Below, piece by piece: positions 44,936 through 53,014 of a stretch of 64,000 nucleotides of DNA. The stretch covers positions 62,001 to 126,000 of the forward strand of contig JAFRQM010000005.1 in the NCBI GenBank assembly GCA_017428625.1. The letters run 5' to 3'. Each line of letters starts with the position of its first letter. The first letter of the stretch is position 1. Source of the DNA: Clostridia bacterium (GTDB lineage Bacteria; Bacillota; Clostridia; Oscillospirales; Acutalibacteraceae). Made by a program: the position numbers and the translations under genes. The notes beneath the pieces were generated by a model. It worked only from the letters and a program-made list of their open reading frames with translations. It made no database searches and had not been told where the DNA came from.

Positions 44936-45216
44936 TATGTTTTCCTCCTGATTGGGAATTGATTTTTGGGAGGGCTTAAAGCGCCCATTTCCCGATTATA
45001 AACAAGTATAAAATATTTTTACTGAATTTTCAAGGGGGATGAAAATTTTTTTGCGCCGGTTTCGCGGGCTCAAATGGGGCTGAAAAATTTTTTTCGCGAA
45101 AACGGCAAAAATTGACATAAACAGGTCAAGAAAAACGGCGTTTCACGGTATGGGTGAGAGCGGATACGGTCCGCGCACTGCCCGCGGACACGGAAAGCGG
45201 GCGGAAAGGAGAAAAA
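44936..45216 (+). promoter_or_regulatory. Leader region of the phage head operon
   Basis: A divergent gap without genes. TTGACA at about 45113-45118 lacks a good -10 at normal spacing. GTCCGCG/CGCGGAC forms a stem just upstream of the RBS AAAGGAG of the first head gene. No phage repressor-type operator or lytic control gene is seen. Confidence 0.35.
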
Positions 45217-45699
45217 ATGACCAAAAAAGAAACTCTGTTCGCCGCTCTTTACGCAAGAACGAGAGACGCGCGCGCTTCGGCGGCTCTGGCGGGTTTCGCG
45301 GCGCCCGCTCTCACGGCGCACCGTCTTTTGTGCAGGGATGAGATTCTCCGGGAGATAAGGCGCGAAATCTCCTCGGCGTCTCCTCTGCCCGGCGAGGCGG
45401 TTCAGGGCTACAGGCGCCTGTCGTTCGGCGGCGCGGCAGACGCGGTAAAGCTGCTGAAAAACTGGGAGAATCTTACACAGGACGATATTGAAAAACTCGA
45501 CCTTTTCAATGTTTCCGAAATAAAACTCCCGAAAAACGGCGGAATCGAAATAAGGTTTTTCGACCGCCTGAAAGCCCTTGAAAAACTTGAAAACGCCCGC
45601 GCGGCGGAGGATGAGCCGGGCGCCGCGCTGCTCAGCGCTCTGCGTGAGGGCGCCGAAAACCTCGGAGGTGAGAGCGGTGAAACGCAAGGGGAGGTTTAA
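45217..45699 (+). CDS. Terminase small subunit-like protein
   Basis: A 160-residue protein directly before the large terminase, overlapping it by 23 bases. The N-terminal part (LFAALYARTRDARASAALAGFA) could be the DNA-binding helix-turn-helix. The C-terminal part (WENLTQDDIEKLDLFNVSEIKLPKNGGIEIRFFDRLKALEKL) looks like that of Firmicutes small terminases. It would recognise packaging DNA and hand it to the motor. Start chosen by AAAGGAG; the open frame extends 21 codons upstream. The call rests on position and general similarity. Confidence 0.72.
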   Translation: MTKKETLFAALYARTRDARASAALAGFAAPALTAHRLLCRDEILREIRREISSASPLPGEAVQGYRRLSFGGAADAVKLLKNWENLTQDDIEKLDLFNVSEIKLPKNGGIEIRFFDRLKALEKLENARAAEDEPGAALLSALREGAENLGGESGETQGEV

Positions 45700-46936
45700 G
45701 CCTTTTTCAAAAAAGCAGATGCAGGTTTTCTGCTGGTGGCACGAAAGCAGCGCGCACCGCGACTGCGACGCGATAATCTGCGACGGCGCCGTGCGCAGCG
45801 GAAAAACCTTCTGCCTGTGCCTTTCGTTCTGCATCTGGGCGACGCTTCGCAAAGATGACTGCGACTTTGCGCTGTGCGGCAAAACAATCGCCTCTCTGCG
45901 GCGCAATATTGTAACCCCCGTGCTGCCCGTTCTGCGCGAACTCGGTTTCGGCGTTCACGAGCGGCTGACTAAAAACACCGTTGAAATCAGCGGTTTCGGG
46001 CACAAAAACAGGTTTTATCTTTTCGGCGGCAGAGATGAGAGTTCCGCCGCGCTCATTCAGGGCATGACTCTGTGCGGAGTTCTGCTTGACGAGGTCGCGC
46101 TTATGCCCCGCTCCTTTGTCGAGCAGGCTCTCGCGAGGTGTTCCGTTGACGGCTCAAAAATCTGGTTCAGCTGCAACCCCGACCACCCTTCGCACTGGTT
46201 TTATGAGGAGTGGATAAAAAAGGCGAAAGAGAAAAACTGCCTCTATATTCATTTCACAATGGATGACAACCCGGCGTTGAGCCCCGAAATCATAAACCGC
46301 TACAAAAACCTTTACAGCGGAGTGTTTTACGAGCGTTTTGTAGAGGGCAGGTGGACCGCGGTTCACGGCGCGGTTTACCCGATGTTTGACGCGAAAAAAC
46401 ACATAAGAGAGCCCGACGGCGAAATAACAAGGCGCTTTATCTCCTGCGATTACGGCACGGTAAACCCGTCATCTTTCGGGCTTTGGGGCGAGTGCGGCGG
46501 CAGATGGTTCCGCCTGCGCGAATACTATTTTGACTCAAAGGCGCAGGGGTATTCGCGCACGGACGAGGAGCATTACGCCGCCCTGAAAGAACTCGCGGGC
46601 GGGCAGGCGGTCGAGGCGGTGACGGTTGACCCGAGCGCCGCGAGTTTTATTGAGTGCATAAGGCGGCACGGCGAATTCCGTGTAATCCCCGCGGACAACG
46701 ACGTGCTGGGCGGAATACGCATAACGGGCGATATGTTAAGGGAGGGCAAGCTGTTTTTCAGCCCCGCCTGCAAAGACATAATACGCGAGTTCGGGCTTTA
46801 TCACTGGGAAAACAACGCCTCAAAAGACACGGTCTGCAAAAAGAACGACCACGCCATGGACGACATGCGCTATTTTGTCAAAACCGTGCTGCGCGCAGAC
46901 GAGACTTTCTTTGCGCAGGCACCCGAAAGGAGGTGA
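45677..46936 (+). CDS. Phage terminase large subunit (PBSX/SPP1 type)
   Basis: A 419-residue DNA-packaging motor and nuclease. The ATPase part has Walker A CDGAVRSGKTF (about 29-38) and Walker B GVLLDEVALM (about 134-143), then a coupling SCNPDHP. The nuclease part has FISCDYGTVNPSSFG (first Asp, near 255), AVTVDPSAASFI and HAMDDMRYFVKTV (last Asp pair, about 394-402). All catalytic acids are present, so it appears functional. GTG start with GGAGGTG 6 bases upstream. Confidence 0.93.
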   Translation: MKRKGRFKPFSKKQMQVFCWWHESSAHRDCDAIICDGAVRSGKTFCLCLSFCIWATLRKDDCDFALCGKTIASLRRNIVTPVLPVLRELGFGVHERLTKNTVEISGFGHKNRFYLFGGRDESSAALIQGMTLCGVLLDEVALMPRSFVEQALARCSVDGSKIWFSCNPDHPSHWFYEEWIKKAKEKNCLYIHFTMDDNPALSPEIINRYKNLYSGVFYERFVEGRWTAVHGAVYPMFDAKKHIREPDGEITRRFISCDYGTVNPSSFGLWGECGGRWFRLREYYFDSKAQGYSRTDEEHYAALKELAGGQAVEAVTVDPSAASFIECIRRHGEFRVIPADNDVLGGIRITGDMLREGKLFFSPACKDIIREFGLYHWENNASKDTVCKKNDHAMDDMRYFVKTVLRADETFFAQAPERR

Positions 46937-46940
46937 AAAA

Positions 46941-48104
46941 ATGGCGTTGAGAAAAAAACCGCGGACGCAGACGGCGTCCGCCGTGCAGATTTCGCCGCCT
47001 AAAAGCGGTATTTTCGGAATAACGGAGCAGTATGTTCCGTTTTCGTGCAGGCAATCAAAACTTTATTACGCCCTGCGCGAGGCGGTGCCCGTAATTGACG
47101 CGGCTGTGTTCAAACTTGTGCGTCTGACGGGCGGGTTTCACATTGAGTGCGCAAATCCGTATTCGCAAAAGATGATTGACTCCTTTGTGAAAACCGTTGA
47201 TGTCGGCGGCACGCAGACGGGGCTGGAGGCGTTTGTTTCATCTTATTTTGAGCAGCTTCTCACCTGCGGCACGGCGGCGGGCGAAATACTGACAGACTCT
47301 TCGGGCGTTGCGCGTTCGCTTCTGATTGCCCCGCTTGAAAACCTTGAACTCGCGCGCGGCAAAAACGGCGCGGGAGTTGAAATTCTCACCCTCGCGTCAG
47401 GCACGCCGGAACCAGTCGGGCGTCCGGATTTATGCCTGCTGAGCGTGCTTAACCCCGAGCCGGGCAGTCTTTACGGCTCCTCGCTTTTGAAAGGTATGCC
47501 TTTTGTAAGCGGTATTCTGATGAAGATTTTTGAGAGCACGGGCATAAACTGGGAGCGCGCGGGCAACATAAGGTTTGCCGTGACCTACAAGCCCGGCAGC
47601 GACTCTGTTGACAGGGCCTACGCGGGCGAGAGGGCGAAGCAGATGGCTGAGGCGTGGAGCAAAGCCATGCGCCCCGGAGAGGTCAGGGATTTTGTATGCG
47701 CGGGCGATGTGAAGATAAAAGTCATAGGCGCTGAATCCGCCATACCGGACAGCGAAATTCCCGTGAGGCAGATGCTTGAACAGATAGTCGCGAAAACGGG
47801 AATACCGCCGTTTATGCTCGGGCTTGCATGGTCCTCAACCGAGAGAATGTCGCAGCAGCAGGCAGACGCGCTGACGAGCGAACTTGAGGCTTACAGGCGC
47901 ATACTGACGCCTGTTATTGAGAAAATCTGCCGCGTTTATCTGAGAAGCCTCGGCTGCGGCGATGAAATTGAGGTGGTATGGAACGATATCACCATGCAGG
48001 ACGAGGTGGCGCTCAGCGAGGCGGAACTTAACCGCGCGAAAGCGGAAAAAATAAGGAGGGATACGGAAAATGAACAAATCGATTCCCGACGAAAGGGAAC
48101 TTGA
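46941..48104 (+). CDS. Phage portal protein
   Basis: A 387-residue ring-forming vertex protein through which DNA enters the head. It has the typical LLTCGTAAGEIL, LSVLNPEPGSLYGSSLLKGMPFV and KTGIPPFMLGLAWSSTERMSQQQADAL segments (about 260-300), followed by the long C-terminal helix. RBS AAAGGAGGTG. It overlaps the protease gene by 35 bases. Short for a portal but with all core parts. Confidence 0.9.
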   Translation: MALRKKPRTQTASAVQISPPKSGIFGITEQYVPFSCRQSKLYYALREAVPVIDAAVFKLVRLTGGFHIECANPYSQKMIDSFVKTVDVGGTQTGLEAFVSSYFEQLLTCGTAAGEILTDSSGVARSLLIAPLENLELARGKNGAGVEILTLASGTPEPVGRPDLCLLSVLNPEPGSLYGSSLLKGMPFVSGILMKIFESTGINWERAGNIRFAVTYKPGSDSVDRAYAGERAKQMAEAWSKAMRPGEVRDFVCAGDVKIKVIGAESAIPDSEIPVRQMLEQIVAKTGIPPFMLGLAWSSTERMSQQQADALTSELEAYRRILTPVIEKICRVYLRSLGCGDEIEVVWNDITMQDEVALSEAELNRAKAEKIRRDTENEQIDSRRKGT

Positions 48105-48975
48105 ACTTATCAACAAATACACAGTGTCGCCGGTGAAGGCGGAGGATATATACAAATTCTCGGTGGTGCTGTGCGATAACGAGATTGACCGTGACTGCGA
48201 GCGTTTCGACACGGGCGCGCTGCGTGAAACAGCCGAGCTTTTTAAAGGCAGAACGGGTATTTCGGACCACTCGGGCAGCGCGAAGGATCAGAGCGCGAGA
48301 ATATATGACACGGAGGTTGTTATCGACGCCGGCAGGGTAACCTCCGCGGGCGAGCCCTACACCTACGTAAAAGCTTATGCCTATATGCCGAGAACGGAGA
48401 AAAACGCCTCGCTCATCAGAGAAATCGAGACGGGAATACGCAAAGAAACAAGCGTGGGGCTTTCGGTAAAAAGCAAAATCTGCTCCGTGTGCGGCGAAGA
48501 TATAAGAAACTGCAACCACATAAAGGGAAGATTCTATGACGGCAAACTCTGCCACGCCGTGCTTACACAGCCCGACGACGCCTACGAGTGGAGTTTTGTA
48601 GCCGTTCCCGCACAGAAGGCGGCCGGCGTCACAAAATCATTTGACGCTCAGGGCGTTATCAAAAAATACAGCGCGGGCGGCGCCGTTACGGAAAAAGAAA
48701 AAACCGCCCTTTCGGCGGATATCGGCGGGCTTCTGCGCCTCGCGGCGCAGGGTGAGGAATACCGTCTTTCGCTTGTGCGCGAAGGGGTTAAAAAATGCTG
48801 CGGTCTTTTTCCGTCGGTTGAAAGTTCCTTATTTGAGGAACTGCTTGAAAACGCGGGCGTGAGCAAACTGCTCAGGCTCAACGCCGCTCTCGGCGCAGCG
48901 GATGAAATCTCCGCACCGCAGTTCGCGGCAAGAGAGAACAAAGATATGAAATCCAACAGCGAATTCAAAATATAA
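48070..48975 (+). CDS. Head maturation protease with scaffold-like tail
   Basis: A 301-residue protein in the position of the prohead protease. The N-terminal part (about 15-190) has IDRDCERFDTGAL, GISDHSGSAKDQSARIYDTEVV, RKETSVGLSVKS and EWSFVAVPAQKAAGV, which fits the HK97-type serine protease fold (candidate His in SDHSG, Ser in TSVGLS). An insert, CSVCGEDIRNCNHIKG (about 138-153), offers three Cys and a His for zinc. The C-terminal 100 residues are helical and scaffold-like. It would trim the capsid precursor during assembly. Confidence 0.78.
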   Translation: MNKSIPDERELELINKYTVSPVKAEDIYKFSVVLCDNEIDRDCERFDTGALRETAELFKGRTGISDHSGSAKDQSARIYDTEVVIDAGRVTSAGEPYTYVKAYAYMPRTEKNASLIREIETGIRKETSVGLSVKSKICSVCGEDIRNCNHIKGRFYDGKLCHAVLTQPDDAYEWSFVAVPAQKAAGVTKSFDAQGVIKKYSAGGAVTEKEKTALSADIGGLLRLAAQGEEYRLSLVREGVKKCCGLFPSVESSLFEELLENAGVSKLLRLNAALGAADEISAPQFAARENKDMKSNSEFKI

Positions 48976-48986
48976 GGAGGAAAAAT

Positions 48987-49328
48987 ATGGCTTATTCATT
49001 TGAAGGATTCAACGAAGGCGTGCTCACCTTTTTGTGTGATGATAACATTCCTTCGGGCGCGCCTGTAAAGATGAGCGGCAGCGAAACGGTTGAGGCGTGC
49101 GGCAGCGGCGACTGCTTTTGCGGAGTTGCCCTGACCTGCAGAAACGGCTCGGCGGGTGTTGCCGTGCTCGGAGCGGTCACCCTGCCTTACAGCGGCACGG
49201 CTCCCTCTGCCGGCTATGTAAAACTCGCGGCAGACGGCGAGGGCGGAGTTACAGCCTCCGACAGCGGCAGGGAGTATCTCGCCCTTGCCGTTGACACGGC
49301 GGCGGGCGCGGTAACAATCATACTTTAA
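48987..49328 (+). CDS. Capsid decoration-type small beta protein
   Basis: A 113-residue, Gly/Ala/Ser-rich, all-beta protein between protease and capsid genes, the usual place of a head-stabilising or decoration protein (DUF2190-like). GVALTCRNGSAGVAVLGAVTLPYSG and GREYLALAVDTAAGAVTIIL recall that family. RBS AAGGAGG. Assignment from position and composition. Confidence 0.7.
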   Translation: MAYSFEGFNEGVLTFLCDDNIPSGAPVKMSGSETVEACGSGDCFCGVALTCRNGSAGVAVLGAVTLPYSGTAPSAGYVKLAADGEGGVTASDSGREYLALAVDTAAGAVTIIL

Positions 49329-49339
49329 GGAGGTTTTTT

Positions 49340-50341
49340 ATGAACTACGACAACATAAAACTCGAAAAAGGGCTTTACTGCGGCGGCGCTCTCACATCCG
49401 CGCTTGAGAAAGAGGACCCTTCCGCGCAGTATAAGGGCACGGCGCTTGAGGGGCTTGACGCATACGAGCGCCAGCTCAAAAGGTTTGACATAAGGGTCAG
49501 CGGAGCGGGCAGCGACACGGTTGAGAAGTTTTTCAGAACAAGCGACAGCGCGGTTCTTTTCCCCGAATATGTGGCGCGCGCCGTGCGTCAGGGTATGGAG
49601 CAGGCGGACCTTCTGCCCCGTATTGTTGCCACAACCACGGTTATTGACTCTGCGGATTACCGCACAATAACCTCCGACCCCGATGAGGACAAAAAGGAAC
49701 TCAAGCCCGTGGCGGAGGGCGCGTTTATTCCCGAAACAAGGGTGAGCGTCAAGAGCAACCTCGTCTCTCTCAACAAAAGGGGCAGAATGCTTACCGCCTC
49801 CTATGAGGCGATACGCCGTCAGAGGCTTGACCTTTTCACCGTCACTCTCAGGCAGATAGGCGCCTATATTGCCCGTTCACAGTTTAAAGACGCGGTAAAC
49901 GTGCTGATAAACGGCGACGGCAACAGCAACCCGGCTTCCGTAACAAACACGGCTTCGGCAGGCACTCTTGCCTACACCGACCTTACGGCTTTCTGGAATG
50001 CCTTTGACCCATACTCGCTTGATACCCTGCTTGTTTCGCCCGACATTATGCAGAGCGTGCTCGGTATGAGCGAATTCCGCGACGCGGCGGCGGGTCTCAA
50101 CTTCCACGCGACGGGCAAAATGATTACTCCCATGGGCGCTTCGCTCATTAAGGCGGGTTGTGTGCCCTCCGGCTCTCTCATAGGCATTGACTCTTCCTGC
50201 GCGCTCGAAATGGTCAAATGCGGCGACATCACCACCGAGTATGACAAACTTATTGACCGTCAGCTTGAAAGAGCGGCCGTGACCTGCACGGCGGGTTTTG
50301 CCAAAATCTTCGACAGTGCGTCGAAGGTTCTCAGCGTGTGA
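49340..50341 (+). CDS. Major capsid protein, HK97-like
   Basis: A 333-residue shell protein. N-terminal arm about 1-65; SAVLFPEYVARAVRQGMEQADLLPRIV begins the folded core; SLNKRGRMLTASYEAIRRQRLDLFTVTLRQIGAYIARSQF forms the spine helix; TLLVSPDIMQSVLGMSEFRDAAAG and GASLIKAGCVPSGSLIGID belong to the A domain. RBS AAGGAGG. Intact, with no frameshift, so shells could still be made. Confidence 0.88.
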   Translation: MNYDNIKLEKGLYCGGALTSALEKEDPSAQYKGTALEGLDAYERQLKRFDIRVSGAGSDTVEKFFRTSDSAVLFPEYVARAVRQGMEQADLLPRIVATTTVIDSADYRTITSDPDEDKKELKPVAEGAFIPETRVSVKSNLVSLNKRGRMLTASYEAIRRQRLDLFTVTLRQIGAYIARSQFKDAVNVLINGDGNSNPASVTNTASAGTLAYTDLTAFWNAFDPYSLDTLLVSPDIMQSVLGMSEFRDAAAGLNFHATGKMITPMGASLIKAGCVPSGSLIGIDSSCALEMVKCGDITTEYDKLIDRQLERAAVTCTAGFAKIFDSASKVLSV

Positions 50342-50342
50342 T

Positions 50343-50711
50343 ATGATTGACTGCTGGAAAACGGCGGACGCATACAGGCGCAACTACGGCGCGCCCGCTG
50401 TTGAAAACGGTGAGTTCGCCGCCCTGTGCCGCGCCGCCTGCGATGAAATAAGCCCCCTCGTGCGCGAGGGGGCAGACCCGGACGACATAAGGCTTCTCAA
50501 CCTCGCCGCCGCGACGGCGCGCTGTGTTCTGACGGAAAGAGAGGCGGCGCATGAAGGCTCCGCCGTTTCTTTCAGGGCGGGCGATGTTGCCGTAAGCACC
50601 GACTTTGCCGCCGTGATAAAACGCGCGCAGGAAGACAGAAAGCGGCGTTTTGAATCGGCTCTGCCCCTTCTTAAAGACAGCGGATTCTGTTTTACGCAGG
50701 TGAAAATATGA
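50343..50711 (+). CDS. Head-tail connector-like protein
   Basis: A 122-residue, mostly helical protein immediately after the capsid gene (start 2 bases past its stop). Size and place fit a gp6-like head completion protein that sits under the portal. FAALCRAACDEISPLV and LNLAAATARCVLTEREA are the main helices. It overlaps the next gene by ATGA. Confidence 0.65.
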   Translation: MIDCWKTADAYRRNYGAPAVENGEFAALCRAACDEISPLVREGADPDDIRLLNLAAATARCVLTEREAAHEGSAVSFRAGDVAVSTDFAAVIKRAQEDRKRRFESALPLLKDSGFCFTQVKI

Positions 50712-51049
50712 ATATTGCAAAATACATTCAGGATTACGGCAGGCAGGCGGACCTTGTTTCGCCGTCGGGCGCTGTGAGCGAAAACAGGGCGTTTATAAGC
50801 CCTCTGCGTTATAAGAATAAAATGTATCTGAGCGGAGTTTACACCGATATCGGCTTCAACAGCGAAGGGCACTGCCTTTATATCGGCGCTCCCGGCTGCG
50901 ACCTGACAGCCGCCCCCGCAGGCGCTTATATTCTTGCCGACGGGATAAAATACAGAATCGACCGCGCGGAAAAGGTTTACGCAAAGGATGAGGTCTTTTA
51001 TATCTGGGCAATAATAAGAGTGATGATTGAGGAGGATGAAAATGAGTGA
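50708..51049 (+). CDS. Small head-completion/minor structural protein
   Basis: A 113-residue beta-rich protein with a central GAYILADGIKYRIDRAEKVYAKDEVFYIWAII strand pattern, resembling the beta-barrel head-closure proteins placed here in siphophage head modules. The start overlaps the previous stop; the end overlaps the next start by 8 bases. Function inferred from position. Confidence 0.6.
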   Translation: MNIAKYIQDYGRQADLVSPSGAVSENRAFISPLRYKNKMYLSGVYTDIGFNSEGHCLYIGAPGCDLTAAPAGAYILADGIKYRIDRAEKVYAKDEVFYIWAIIRVMIEEDENE

Positions 51050-51857
51050 GATAAGCGCTCTGCCGGGCGAAATAGCCCGGTGGCTCGGCAGTCAGGAGGC
51101 GCTGTCGGGAATAAGATTCACAACCGAATACCCGGCGGGAAGAAAGAGCGTGCCGCTTACTTACACCATTGTTTCGGTAGGCATTGACAGCGTAACAATC
51201 ACCGACACTTTTGTTGAAAACAATGAAGGCGTGCTTGAAAAGGACGAATATTGCCGCGACGCTCTGATAAAAATCCGCCTCGGAGTTCACGCCCCGTTTT
51301 CGGCGGGAGGCGAAGCGTGCTACGAAGCCTTTACCGATGTTATTGACACGCTGACCTTTGCCTCCGACCTCGAAATTGTTGAATCGGGCGCAGGAGGAGT
51401 AACGGCTGACCGCGACACAGACGCCTTTGTGCTTTTCGCGTGGATTCAGGTGCGCGCAAACCTCTGCCCCGCCGCCTCCTGCTCGGTGCGTTTCGCCTCG
51501 TTTATGAACAAGGACCTGCTGTGCGGCAGCCATATAACAGACACGGATATTCACCTGAGCGACGCGCAGATTGAATACCTGAGCGAGCCTGCCGTCACGG
51601 GCTCGTATTTCGGAACGGGCTCGGCGGCGAGAACTTTCACAACGGGGTTTGCTCCGCGCGCGGTTTTTGTGGCGGCGCAGGGAATGCCGCCCTGCGTTTA
51701 TGACGCATCAACAGATGAAATGAGGGTTTACTCCGCCCTTGCCTGCGCTCAGGGAGACACGCCCGGGCTGAGCGTTACGGCAAACGGATTTACGCTCAAT
51801 TCATCCGCCCGGCTCAACGACGCGGGAAGAGATTATTTTTATATAGTATTTAAATGA
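51042..51857 (+). CDS. Tail-terminator-like protein fused to a fibre-like C-terminal domain
   Basis: 271 residues, last gene of the head operon. Residues 1 to about 160 (LPGEIARWLGSQ...SVPLTYTIVSVG...RDALIKIRLGVHAP) look like a minor tail-terminator or neck protein. The rest (about 180-271: FTTGFAPRAVFVAAQG...SVTANGFTLNSSARLNDAGRDYFYIVFK) has the repeated pattern of phage fibre or receptor-binding C-termini: G-F-x-P, GF, N, G-x-x-Y-x-YI-x-F. I know of no standard phage protein joining these two parts. It could let a tail-less particle bind a surface (inference). A terminator follows directly. Confidence 0.6.
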   Translation: MSEISALPGEIARWLGSQEALSGIRFTTEYPAGRKSVPLTYTIVSVGIDSVTITDTFVENNEGVLEKDEYCRDALIKIRLGVHAPFSAGGEACYEAFTDVIDTLTFASDLEIVESGAGGVTADRDTDAFVLFAWIQVRANLCPAASCSVRFASFMNKDLLCGSHITDTDIHLSDAQIEYLSEPAVTGSYFGTGSAARTFTTGFAPRAVFVAAQGMPPCVYDASTDEMRVYSALACAQGDTPGLSVTANGFTLNSSARLNDAGRDYFYIVFK

Positions 51858-51867
51858 AATTTAAATG

Positions 51868-51902
51868 AAAACAGCGGGTGCCGTGAGGCATCCGCTGTTT
51901 TC
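51868..51902. terminator. Terminator closing the head operon
   Basis: AAAACAGCGG...CCGCTGTTTT long stem with inner GTGCC/GGCAT and a GTGA loop. It is symmetrical, so it can also end the opposing ddh transcript. Confidence 0.85.
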
Positions 51903-52021
51903 AGGAGTCAGGAGTCAGGGGTCAGGAGTTGGGAGTTGTCGGCGGGCTGCGCCCGCGCCCGGTTTAAAATATATTGCCGTTTCGCCATAACCGCGTCCGG
52001 CATCCGGAATCTGAAATCTGA
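51903..52021 (+). repeat. Dispersed intergenic repeat, copy A
   Basis: Short AGTCAGG-type direct repeats, then CGGCGGGCTGCGCCCGCGCC (a GC hairpin) and GGTTTAAA, ending in GTCCGGCATCCGGAATCTG. The same three-part layout occurs at 61811-61937 and partly at 36900-36965, so it is a genome-wide intergenic repeat. Confidence 0.8.
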
Positions 52022-52022
52022 A

Positions 52023-53009
52023 TTACTGAAGATAAGCAAAAAGTTCGTCGCCGGTTTTCGCGGTGAGATATGAAGGGGCGATGTCAAGAACGGTGCGGCA
52101 GCCTTTAAAGCCCTCTTTGCTCAGGCGGTATGCCGCTCTCGCGTAAGCGAGCAGAACGGAGGCGGTGAATTCGGGGTTTGAGTCGAGGGTGAGGCGGTAT
52201 TCTATCATCGCTTTGTCGCTTCCGTCTTTGCCGATGTTTCCGCAGCGGAAAACAAAGCCCTGATGGGGCAGTCCGCTGTGGTCGCGGTCAAGTTCCTCCT
52301 GTGTGATGAAATTAACCGTTGTGTCGTAATCCGCAAAATAGTTGGGCATTTCTTTGATTTCTTTTTCGATTCTTGCTTTGTCGGCGCCCTCTTCGGCAAC
52401 AACATAGCACTCCCTTGTGTGCTTCTGACGGGTGGTGAGGTCGGGATTCGCTCCGCTTCTGACCGCTTCAAGCGCGGCGGGCACGGGAACGGTGTATTGC
52501 TTGGCGTCTTTTACGCCCTCAACACGGCGTATTGCGTCGGAATGGCCCTGGCTTACGCCTTTGCCCCAGAACGCGTAGTCTCTGCCGACGGGCAGAACGG
52601 CGTCGCCGTAAATATGGTTGACCGAGAAAAGACCCGGATCCCAGCCGACGGAAATAACGCCCACGGTGCCGTTCTCTTTGGCGGCACTGTCAACATTTTT
52701 AAAGTGTTCCGCTATGCGGACATGGGTATCGAACGAGTCAACAACATTGAAATATTTTGCGAGGGCGGGCGTTTGCACGGGCAGGTCGGTGGCGCTGCCG
52801 CCGCAGACTATCATAACATCGATTTCGTCTTTGTGCGCGGGCGCGTCTTCCGATTTGTAAACGGGAACGCCGGGCGTGATTGTTGTGACCGTCGAGGGGT
52901 CGCGCCTTGTGAACACGGCGGCAAGAGCCGTGTCGGGGTTTTGCATAATCGCATATTCAACGCCTTTTGAGAGGTTGCCGTAGCCGTAAAGTCCTATTCT
53001 GATACTCAT
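52023..53009 (-). CDS. ddh: meso-Diaminopimelate dehydrogenase
   Basis: A 328-residue NADPH enzyme that makes meso-diaminopimelate from tetrahydrodipicolinate in one step, for lysine and peptidoglycan. The nucleotide loop is IGLYGYGNLSKGVEYA; substrate-pocket segments are SVGWDPGLFSVN (about 118-129), FWGKGVSQGHSDAIRRV and HTRECYVV. Full length. Last gene of a minus-strand group with rlmB and the P-type-ATPase-like gene, starting 5 bases after the latter's stop. Confidence 0.96.
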   Translation of the reverse strand: MSIRIGLYGYGNLSKGVEYAIMQNPDTALAAVFTRRDPSTVTTITPGVPVYKSEDAPAHKDEIDVMIVCGGSATDLPVQTPALAKYFNVVDSFDTHVRIAEHFKNVDSAAKENGTVGVISVGWDPGLFSVNHIYGDAVLPVGRDYAFWGKGVSQGHSDAIRRVEGVKDAKQYTVPVPAALEAVRSGANPDLTTRQKHTRECYVVAEEGADKARIEKEIKEMPNYFADYDTTVNFITQEELDRDHSGLPHQGFVFRCGNIGKDGSDKAMIEYRLTLDSNPEFTASVLLAYARAAYRLSKEGFKGCRTVLDIAPSYLTAKTGDELFAYLQ

Positions 53010-53014
53010 TTATT

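Noticed and set aside
44601..44951. Ser/Val-rich open frame opposite the lipoprotein gene
   Set aside because: It is the antisense reading of the low-complexity EST linker, not an independent gene.
45217..51857. Ordinary prophage
   Set aside because: No integrase, repressor, replication, tail or lysis genes on either side; housekeeping genes flank it directly and composition is host-like. Reported instead as a capsid-only operon.
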